Shown one piece after another: positions 46,001 through 54,769 of a DNA stretch of 64,000 bases (its first letter is position 1; each line of letters begins with the position of its first letter). The notes under the pieces are model-generated. The model did no database searches and was not told where the DNA came from. It worked only from the letters and a program-made list of their open reading frames with translations. The stretch is from contig CM046443.1 in the NCBI GenBank assembly GCA_025506515.1, forward strand, positions 22,060,355 to 22,124,354. The letters are read 5' to 3'. Made by a program: the position numbers and the translations under genes. This DNA is from Flaveria trinervia. Lineage: Eukaryota; Streptophyta; Magnoliopsida; Asterales; Asteraceae.

Positions 46001-46856
46001 ATGGGTGATAGATGGACTATGAGCACCAAGCACAATATCTGTGCTCATCTTGATGCTACATCCAGGAACAAGGGATTATTGCCTTTTTGCGCAGATCGAG
46101 GATCTTCAAGGCTATCTCTGTCCCATGCACACCTTATGGATCCATACAGTAGGCTTTCTGGGAAAGCGCTGTGGTTGACAGGCCCGTTGAGCCCCACCGT
46201 ATTCGGAGCTCCATCTTCTGACAAGAGATAGAGATTACTGAAGATGATCTGAGGTGGGTCTTAGATCTGTGTGAGGACAAGGCCTACCCAACTAAGTTGC
46301 ATCCCCTAATGGTTCGTGGATGCTTTCTAAGGATCAAGTACACCGGTGACATCAATGCTAGTGTGCTGAACAAGAGCAACATTGAAGAAAGAATGCCACA
46401 CCAGATGGGTAAACTTCAGACCTCAACAACCTAAGAGGTTCATTCATAAGTCTGAAGTTGATCCTATATTTGGAAGGCCTAAAGTAGTATTGAAGTGGAG
46501 TCCCCCACACACAATGTTTGAGATTCCCTTACGGAGATGCCTAAGGACTTCACTCCACACTTTAAATGGTGGCATTATGATTGGAGGATGGGTGAACTGG
46601 TCATAGTTTTGAACAAAGATAGGAAGATAAAGACTATCAGGGTATTTGACCTAATGTGGCTTACTAACTTGTCGGCTGAAGATGTTTACACCTTATAGAA
46701 GTGGCCACCGTTCTACGACACACAAGATATTGTACAACCTTTACAGTTCCAACATGTTATACGACTCTGCTTTGCATTTGAGATACATGCAGGAGTCACC
46801 AGAGAAGAGAAGTACAAGAAGTTTCAAGAGCATGTGAAGAATGTTAGAAAATAGGC
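46001..46856 (+). pseudogene. Third ORF of C, internally deleted
   Basis: Starts MGDRWTMSTKHNICAHLDAT, nearly identical to ORF3 of C2. After a frameshift it keeps the N-domain (AFWESAVV, then ITEDDLRWVLDLCED) that resembles ORF3 of E. It then jumps to the C-terminal part shared with C2 (WVNFRPQQPKRFIHKSEVDP, and FEIHAGVTREEKYKKFQE near the end). The Thr-rich, coiled-coil and acidic middle present in C2 is missing. Several stops; function unknown. Confidence 0.7.
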
Positions 46857-47055
46857 TAAACATATTGGCTTCAGAGGAAGATCTCCAAGCTTATGAAAAA
46901 CATATTGATCGATAACAAAGCCAAAAGCTTGATGAAGAAGTACTAAAGATCCTAGAAGAAGGTGATGACCGTGAAGTTGAAACTAAGCTTATGGTGCATC
47001 TGCACTTTGATAAATTCAGCCTGATTTGGTTTCAATATTGAAGCAATTGCATGAC

Positions 47056-47189
47056 ATGAGAGCAACAACAAAAGAGAGACAGAAGAACTTGGAGAAAAAC
47101 ATGTCAGACAAAAGGATAAACTATGAGAGCAACAGCAAAAGAGAGACAGAAGAACTTGGAAAAAAACATGTCAGACAATAGGATAAACT
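47056..47189 (+). repeat. 67-bp tandem duplication near the 3' end of C
   Basis: Two copies beginning ATGAGAGCAACA at 47056 and 47123, with few differences. Confidence 0.88.
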
Positions 47190-47190
47190 A

Positions 47191-47206
47191 GGTCCAAGGG
47201 GGAGTT
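47191..47206 (+). other. Polypurine tract of C
   Basis: CCAAGGGGGAGTTT just before the 3' LTR; the same sequence precedes the C2 LTR at about 53947. Confidence 0.85.
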
Positions 47207-47949
47207 TGGTGATATGTTATGTTCCTAGTTTATGTCCTTAATGTAAAAGTCTTTAATTTCTTACACATGTGTAATGTAATTATTCAATGAAATATGATAT
47301 GCGTTTGATGTTTACTTATATTTGAATATTTCATATTATTATTGTGTTTAATATAATGCATATGTATGAACATCTTATATAGGTTTGAGGTTGTTGTACA
47401 TAGTTCTTAGTCAATAATGATTGAGAAATGTGTTCAACTTAGTCAGGTGATTATTCATGCTAATGGATCATACTTATGAACCATACACATGAATGAGTCA
47501 TACTAATGAACCAGTCGCATAACTGATCCAGGACTGGATCAGTCGTATGATTGAGACATAAGATTGACTCAGTCGCACGACTGAACATTCAGTCGCACGT
47601 ATGAGTCAATCGCATGACTCAGTCGCACGACTGAACCATGCTAATAGTTCACTCGCATGAATGGTAGCTGCAACCCTATAAATAGAACTTAAATCGTGGA
47701 AAAACAGAACACTTTAAGAGAAACTTCGAATATACATAAACCCTAGCCGTCCAGAGCGTCCAGAACGCCCAATCCAACTTCATAGTTCGTTTTTGATCGA
47801 TCCCTACTCATTCTTAATGTTTGTTTCATCATTAGATTGATCTGGTTATCGTTCTCACTGATTGGATCACCAATCAAATAGGATTTCGCACTATTCGATC
47901 AGGTTTCACGTAGAATCCGTTAGTACTCTGTACGTACACGGTCCTAACA
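47207..47949 (+). repeat. 3' LTR of C
   Basis: 743 bp, ending GTCCTAACA and followed by the duplication TTATT. The array of TCAGTCGCACGACTGA-like motifs is at 47450-47665 and the TATA box TATAAATA at 47677-47684, as in the 5' LTR. Confidence 0.9.
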
Positions 47950-47954
47950 TTATT

Positions 47955-48394
47955 TATGGTACACAATCCTAATGGTTTTGATTGAACTTCTAAAAATCTA
48001 AAATAGATGCTTGCTATTCACGACAAAAATATTTGCGTTATGTCATAATGACACTTGGACTTTAATATATGTTAGATATTTTAAGGTAATTTGATTGACT
48101 AGATAAGCAATGTAATTATAATATACATTAAAAAGTTAGGAGAGTGCAGAGTGCATGCTTGTTTGAGTTTATCATGATCTTCAACATTAGAATCTTATAA
48201 TGTTTATGGCCGATCCCTTAAGCAATAAGAGTTTCAAGGGGGCAGCAAACCTAGGAACGGGGACCGAGGTGTAGAGCTACCGGCTATTGTTTAGTTGGTA
48301 TACCTATGCTTCCGTTGCTAGGATTTTGATTATTAAATTGATGTTAGTAGTTTCAGTTATCCACAATCATGTGATTCACCAAATAGATGTGAAT
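47955..48394. other. Spacer with possible RNase H relic
   Basis: Mostly featureless. Near 48207 the bases could encode an ADPL-type word seen at the end of Copia RNase H, but this is too short to call. Confidence 0.35.
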
Positions 48395-48960
48395 AATTGC
48401 ATTCTTGAATGGTAAATTAGATGAGGAGAAACAATCTGAAGGCTTTGGTATGCTTGGTGATGAGAACAAGGTTTGTAAGTTGATAAAATCTCTATATGGT
48501 CTGAAGAAAGCATCAAAATAGTTTGATAATTTTTGTTTTGTTTAATGGTTTTGTGTTAAACCAAGCAGACAAGGTTTCATATAGTAAGTTGATGCTTATG
48601 TAAAAGAGTTATAATTTGCTTGTATATAGATGATGTGTTGATCTTTGGTATTGAGCAAAGTCAAGTTAATAAAACTAAGAAATCTTTGTCATCTAAGTTT
48701 GTTATGAAGGACATGGGGATGCTGAAGTGATCCTTAGCATAAGGATCAAGTGTGAGAACAATGGTATCTTAATTTTTCAATATTATTATAATAAGAAGAT
48801 TCTAAAAAAATTTAACTTCAAATAGTGTTCTCCTATATGCACTCTAATAGATTCTAATATTAAGATTCTACCTAGTAAAGATGTTGTAATATCACAACAT
48901 AAATAATTAAGAGCTTCTATAATCTAAATTATACATGTAGAAAATATCAATTGCACATAA
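48395..48960 (+). pseudogene. Decayed Copia reverse transcriptase fragment
   Basis: In broken plus-strand frames one reads NKVCKLIKSLYGLKKASK, then VLNQADK, a remnant of the active-site strand around DDVLIFG (near 48629), and later IRIKCENNGIL and KKILKKFNFK. The order fits Copia RT. It is much older than the others in the window and not attached to a recognisable LTR. Confidence 0.7.
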
Positions 48961-50119
48961 GTTATTCTCAAAACTATTACTAAAGGTGATGAATTGGTAT
49001 CTAATTTGTTAAATTGTGTTTTTAGGCTTGAAAAAAACCAATATTGACAAAATCACATTAAAATGGATTTTGAAAAAAACTAAGCTCTAGAATCCACGCA
49101 TGGGTCACGCCTAATGAGGCATGCCCCTATGCCAAGCTTGAAACACACCCACATGTCAAATTTAGCACACCCTTATGTTGTTAGTTTAATAAAACAAAAG
49201 TACTGTCTTCTGATAGGAGGCACAGGAGTGTGCCCCACCCCCAACATAGGGGTGTGCCCGACCATTTTTGTGTACGAGCCGGCCAACTTTTACGTACTTC
49301 GTACTAACACGGGGTGATGCCCAACACTTTAAAAAGCCTATAAATAACAACTCATTATTACTAAGCCGGTCTTCATAATAAACACATGGGTAATGAACTA
49401 AAAAAATTATAAAGAATTATATCACCTTACTTTTTTGATCATTTGTGAGCTTCCTTTTATTAGTCTGAGAAATCTACAGAAATTGTTATGGTTTTTTAAA
49501 ATTAATAGTATGTTAAAAATAAACTTGATCAACTCTCTTTATAATGTTAAATTATGTTTTCAAAAATCATATGTTAAAAGGATGCGCAAACATTACCTAC
49601 CTTACTAAGGGCTCAATGGTTCTTTCCCAAGTTACTCTTTGCAACTTTCCTTGTCACTATAGAGCTAATTTACGATAACTCTGCGCTGGCTCGCGTCTAT
49701 AAACATTAATATAGCAACTTTATCTGTATCTTTAACTGCACTACATAGTTTATCATAATTACTAAAGTGGAACCTAAATTATGATGATAACCTCATTTCA
49801 CTAAAATATCTTCAAAAGTCTCATAATTAATTTACCATTTATTTATCTTAACTATAGTTCTAAAAATCAAACAATTTTGGTCACATCAAATCAAACTAAT
49901 CATTTACTTAAATCAAAACCTAATTTGATAGTTACTTATTAAGATTGTTGAGTAAACTTAGTGTGTATGTGGATTGATGTTCTATTCTTGCCAACACTAT
50001 ATTACCACATAACAGATCCATTTGCATTTTGCTTATAGAGTTTAGTATAGGTATAACCATTTAAATGAATCATGGTAAGAAAATCCCTATTAAAATATAA
50101 CATAATTAAGATGGGGTGT
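48961..50119. other. AT-rich debris with a promoter-like stretch
   Basis: No gene is supported. At 49085-49330 several GGGGTGTGCCC / CACGCC words lie upstream of TATAAATA (49339-49346), the same layout as the U3 regions of C and its relatives. The rest (49360-50119) shows nothing recognisable. Confidence 0.4.
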
Positions 50120-50275
50120 TACAAAGAAATTCATAGTGACTAGACAATTTGTTGAATGTATTTCTATGGTTATTCTTTCATGATTGAAAAGATGTGCCAT
50201 GGTACTTCATATTCATTACGTCGTTGGCATGCTCGGCTAAGTCACCCTTCTGATCAAGTTCTAAATACTATTTAA
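50120..50275 (+). pseudogene. Copia gag-pre-integrase fragment
   Basis: Reads LRRWHARLSHPSDQVLNTI, the conserved H-x3-H zinc motif region before integrase in Copia elements, then a stop. The rest of pol is absent. Confidence 0.65.
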
Positions 50276-50329
50276 AGTAAACTCAAAAGTTAAACCAAGT
50301 CAGTAAAAGGATCACGTCTGAGGTGATCA

Positions 50330-50830
50330 AATGGTGTTAAAAGGTCATAATTTATCAAATGTTAACATTTTAAAGGGTTGAAAGTGTAAAGAGTTCAAAC
50401 TCATAAGAATGAGCCAATCACACGATTAAACCTTCAGTATGAGTCAATCGCATGATTGAACCATAAGTATGAGCCAATCGCATGATTGGACCATGAGTAT
50501 GGGGCAATCATACGAATGGACCATGAGTATGGGGCATCCATGCGATTGGACCATCAGGATGATTCAATCGTATGAATGGATCAAGGAGTATAGCTAGTCG
50601 CACGACTGAAGCATGAGTATGGGCTTAGTCGCATGAGTATGGGTCATGTGGTACGACTGAACATTAAGACAGTATAAAAGGAGGGGTGAGTCGGTCGCAT
50701 TTCTCACCACCCTTCAAATCGTTCAAAACATGCTCATACGTAGACACCCTGGCCAAATTTCATCTCACCTTGATTACTTGCTGATTGTGTAACTAACCGA
50801 TCTGTCGTTCATCTATAGGTATTATGAGAC
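50330..50830 (+). repeat. LTR-like fragment with motif array and TATA box
   Basis: An array of CAATCGCATGATTGGACCATGAGTATGGGG-type units (split as CAATCGCATGATTGG and ACCATGAGTATGGGG) at 50400-50660 is followed by TATAAAAG at 50673-50680 and an unrelated R/U5-like stretch. A poor primer-site look-alike (AGGTATTATGAGAC) is near 50817. It resembles the C LTR in layout, not in sequence outside the array. Ends are not defined. Confidence 0.5.
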
Positions 50831-51059
50831 TGAAAGCGATCAAAATGACTAGTGAAATCAAACCCTAATTGACCTAATCGATTAAAATCAAGAAATCATT
50901 AAAAATATTCAAATAGACCATTTCAATGGACATAATCGTTGAAATGAAGGACATTAAGTGATATTTAGAGTTCCTGGGAATCTAATGAGCCTAAACACGA
51001 TGTCTAACATCAAGATTTGACCTAGATTCGGGGTCGGAGTGTCGCACAGAGTCTTCTTT
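50831..51059. other. Unassigned stretch before C2 third-ORF spacer
   Basis: No ORF or repeat recognised. Confidence 0.35.
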
Positions 51060-51290
51060 GAATGGACACTCCGAATGAACTTCAGTTGCACGATTGAGCT
51101 AGGCGTAAGATTCATTCACATGATTGAATCATTCCGTGACTCAGTCGCATGACTGACTCAACTGCATGGCTTAACACACAACTAAGTTCAGTCGCAAGCT
51201 CAATCGCACGAATGAACTCAGCTGCAGGCTAAATCTATGTCTAAATCAGTCGTATGGTTCAATCGCACGATTGAACCAGTTTGATCTAAA
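51060..51290 (+). repeat. Motif array upstream of ORF3 in C2
   Basis: Degenerate copies of the family motif, for example GACTCAGTCGCATGACTGAC near 51136 and CAATCGCACGATTGAAC near 51259, filling the spacer just before the ORF3 start at 51360. Confidence 0.8.
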
Positions 51291-52317
51291 ACAGTTTAAG
51301 TTTCAATTTTCATCTCCTATACACAATTCTAATGTCTATGTTTCATGTGTTACAACAAAATGGCTGAGAGATGGACTATGAGCACTAAGCACAACATCTG
51401 TGCTCATCTTGACGCTACATCTCAGAACGCTTCTGAGTTCACAGGGATTATTGCCTTCCTACACAGACCGAGGATCTACAATGCTACTATCCACCCGGAC
51501 TTTCTTGTTGATGAAGATGATGAGTCAGACGATGAGCCTCTAGTGAGGATAGTAGGGAGCAGGGTCGTGGCCAATGAAAAGGGGATAGAGGCAGTTGGAG
51601 GACGCCAAGCTGAGTCAAGGGATATTGCTAATCATGTTACTGATCCTTGGTACATCCCTGACCAGCCCAACAGCCAAGGGGGAACGCCTATTGCTAAGGG
51701 CTCCAGGAAGAAGAGAATGGCACATCTCCACAGGAAGAAGAGAAAGAAGCCAAGGATTACTTTGATCACATCTTCTACCACTGCCACAACCACCACCACT
51801 ACCAAACCTCCTACCATCACCACCACAACTACTACTACCACCACCATACCTCCCACTACCACTATCACTCATCCCACCACCACCACCCCAGCCACTCCAC
51901 CATATCCCACACACATTCCACCTCCCATATTCACCACTTCTACCACCACCAGTCACCAAGCAGGTCCCTTCACACATTCACCATTCACAGCTGGACCCAC
52001 TCTACCCCACATCGGGTTAGAGGAACAGCTGGTAACCTCAACAGCACTATGCTTAAGCTGCTTGCCACTGATGAGCTTAGGGCTTCTCAGTTACACAAGA
52101 TGATGGAGGTGAATGCAGCTCAAGCTAAGATGATCAGGGAGCTCAGTGAGAAGAGTGACCTGTTTGAGAGAGCTCTAAGCCGAGCCCACCATGCACTTAC
52201 AAGTCAAAATGAGCTGGTGTTGGCTTCGGTGAAGAGGACAGAAGAGCTTAAGAAGAAGAATAAGAAGATACTGCTAAAGCTCAAAGGGTCAAAGAGTGAG
52301 CCTCTAAAGATAGAGGA

Positions 52318-52397
52318 TGGTAATGGTGATGATGATGATGATGATGAGGATGATGATGAGGATGATGATGATGATGATGATGAGGATGAAGATGATA
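52318..52397 (+). repeat. GAT/GAG repeat encoding an acidic run
   Basis: A trinucleotide GAT repeat with GAG/GAA interruptions, in frame as Asp/Glu within ORF3. Confidence 0.9.
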
Positions 52398-52583
52398 CTA
52401 AGGAATAGGTTGAGGAGGGAGGACCGAAGGGAAAGGATCAAGATGATGATGATGATCAGGAAGGTGGTGCATTTGCATCAGCCTCACATCCTCAAGCTTA
52501 AGAGAGGCGAACTAATAGAAACCAAGATCAAGAAGCCTCATCCTTCGCTCCTCCAGCTGAAGAACCCACTATTCAAGACAAAA

Positions 52584-52731
52584 GTAACTATCAGATGTTT
52601 TTAGTATTTAAAAACTTATGTACTTCAATTATATATTACAGTATTGTAATTAACCATCATCTATGTTTGTTTATGTTTAAATGTTCTATATGATGACTTA
52701 TGTGTGATGTGATTAATATTTAATCAAACAG
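52584..52731 (+). other. Candidate intron in ORF3 of C2
   Basis: Begins GTAACT and ends TCAAACAG, is AT-rich, 148 bp long (not a multiple of three), and contains stops in the upstream frame. Removing it keeps the ORF3 frame across the junction (phase 1). No sequence similarity to coding parts of ORF3 is seen inside. Confidence 0.5.
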
Positions 52732-53945
52732 ATAAAGCTCAACAGGCAGACAAGTATGATGTCCAACCCCTTCAGCAGGTCAAGTCTCAATTAACCATGA
52801 ATCTTGACTTGCAAAGGATAGTAAGGAGATCTATGTGCTACACTCTAGAAGAGGGAGAGATCATACATTACTTAACGGATGAATAGCTTGCTGAAATATT
52901 CAAGTTGAATCCTGATGAGCTGGTAAAAGATGCTCCAAAAGTTGATGTGGCAAGTGACGATGAGCTGAATGATGTTGATGAAATTGAGATTGATGACGTC
53001 ACCTCTTAGCATTATCCAGAGTACACTGACCATGAAGGTAATGTTATACCCAACTTTGGTGATACTTTTGGAAGTGCTACATTTGAGAAGCTAGATGAAG
53101 TGGAGAAAGAAAGGGAGAAATAAGAAATCTCAGCCCAAGCTTCGGACGCTAATGTCGACTTGAAGAAAGCTGAATGGGCGGCTTGTTTTGCAATAATGAA
53201 AGCCCAACACATGCCACCAAAGCAGAATGCCTACACAAAGTCTATAGAGTCAAAAGACATCAAAAAGTGTTAGGCAAGATCATAGCATTGGGCGTATTTT
53301 AAGGACTTAGGAGTCTATGCAGTAAAGAAAGAGAAAGGAATCGACTACTTCAAATATTCTCATGATCTGAAGACTCTTCCTGGTTTTGAGCTCAACCATC
53401 TGGCATGTTTAGATCTTCTGTATGCAAATCCGAGGAAGTTGTCAGGATGGTTCGAGGCCGCGTTGAAGAAAGAATACCACACCAAGTGGGTAAACTTTAG
53501 ACCTCAACAACCGAAGAGGTACATCTGTAGGTCTGAAGTGGACCCTATATCTGGGAAGCCTAAAGTTGTGCTGAAGTGGTGTCCCCATACACGATGTCAA
53601 AGATTCCTTTATGGGAAATGCCTCAGGACTTCACTCCATACTTCAAATGGTGGTATTACGACTGGCAGACATGCGAAGCGGTGATAGTCCTAAACAGAGA
53701 TGGAAAGATTGCTACTATCTGGGTATTTGACCCTATATGGCTTACAAACTTGTCGACTAAAGATGTCTACACATTATACAAGTGGCCGTTGTTCTATGAC
53801 ACACAGGACATTGTACAAGCTCTCCAGTTTAATACGTGATAAGACTCTGCTTTGCATTTGAAATACATGTAGGAGTTATAAAAGAGGAGAAGTACAAGAA
53901 GTTCCAAGAACAAGTGAAGAGTGTTAGACGATAGAGGAAACTAGG

Positions 53946-53959
53946 ACCAAGGGGGAGTT
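53946..53959 (+). other. Polypurine tract of C2
   Basis: ACCAAGGGGGAGTT before the 3' LTR, as in C. Confidence 0.85.
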
Positions 53960-54769
53960 TGTAGATGCATATGTTCCTAGTTTATGAGCTTAAATGTAAA
54001 AGTCTTTCATGTCTTACACATATGTAATGAATTGGTTCAATGAAATATAATATGTGTTTGATGCTTATTCATGTTTATTTATTTCATATTATTATTGTGT
54101 TAAAGTATAATGTATATGTATGACCATATTATATAGGTTTGAGGTTGTTGTACATGATTCTTAGTCAATAATGATTAAGTAATGTGTTCATCATTGTCGG
54201 ATGAGTATTCATGCTAACGGCCCATACGTATGGACCATACGCATGAATATATCATACGTATGGACCAGTCGCACAACTGAACCAGGAGACTGGATCAGTC
54301 ATATGATTGAGACAAAATATTGACTTAGTCGCACAACTGAACCAGGAGACTGGATCAGTCATATGATTGAGACAAAAGATTGACTTAGTCGCACGACTAA
54401 ACAGTCGTGCGTATGATTCAGTCGCATGATTCAGTCGCACGACTAAACCATGCTAATGGTTCAGTCGTACGAATGAAAACCCCTAACCTATAAATACCAC
54501 TTAATTCGTGGAAAAACAGGAGAATTCGAGAGTTGAAGAACACTTGATATTATCACGAACCCTAGCCGTCCAGAATGTCCAAGAAAGTTTGTCCAAGTTC
54601 ATAGATCGTTCCTGATCGGTTTCTATTTGTTCATAACATTTAGTTTCAATCTTATATCGATCGGGTTAACGTTCTCACTGATTGGAGCACCAATCAAATA
54701 TGATTCCGCACTATTTGATTCGGTATAAACGCTGAATCTGTTTGTATTCCTACATACACGGTCGTGACA
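53960..54769 (+). repeat. 3' LTR of C2
   Basis: 810 bp, TGTAGATGCATATG to CGGTCGTGACA. It is longer than the C LTRs. The array is at 54210-54475, including a 66-base direct duplication (CGCACAACTGAACCAGGAGA at 54270 and 54331), and the TATA box at 54489-54496. Confidence 0.85.

Larger units (their letters stand above)
21157..47954 (+). mobile_element. Element C: Sirevirus-like Copia retrotransposon with several nested insertions
   Basis: The element proper is 21162-47949, flanked by TTATT (21157-21161 and 47950-47954), with LTRs of 744 and 743 bp that match each other. The order is LTR, primer site, gag, protease, integrase, RT, RNase H, third ORF, purine tract, LTR, all on the plus strand. 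Insertions are H with I inside it (24497-29488), a solo D LTR (34279-34740) and the E/D remnant pair (35032-45899). Without them C is about 10.5 kb. The third ORF after pol and the long gag suggest the Sirevirus group. All frames are decayed. Confidence 0.9.
51360..53931 (+). pseudogene. Third ORF (envelope-like / ORF3) of C2, with candidate intron
   Basis: The start chosen is the ATG at 51360 (MAERWTMSTKHNICAHLDAT), matching C. In order: N-terminal part with an acidic patch (DEDDESDDEPLV); basic stretch KKRMAHLHRKKRKK near 51712; Thr/Pro-rich low-complexity segment 51770-51960; after a frameshift near 52010 a coiled-coil-like segment (52049-52300); an Asp/Glu run 52318-52400; candidate intron 52584-52731; then a conserved C-terminal domain (GWFEAALKKEYHTKWVNFRPQ) to the stop at about 53931. 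Stops at 52406, 52502, 52886 and 53008 and later frameshifts make it a pseudogene. The Pro/Thr-rich then coiled-coil layout recalls envelope-like ORFs of Sireviruses; no signal peptide or membrane span is seen. Confidence 0.7.
51060..54769 (+). mobile_element. Element C2: 3' part of a second family-C element
   Basis: Contains the pre-ORF3 motif array, ORF3, purine tract and 3' LTR in the same order as C. The 5' LTR, gag and pol are not found to the left. Its right end abuts element F at 54770 without a visible duplication partner. The left limit is approximate. Confidence 0.75.

Noticed and set aside
51615..51977. Gly/Ser-rich minus-strand ORF
   Set aside because: Reverse shadow of the Thr/Pro-rich ACC-repeat part of ORF3 of C2.
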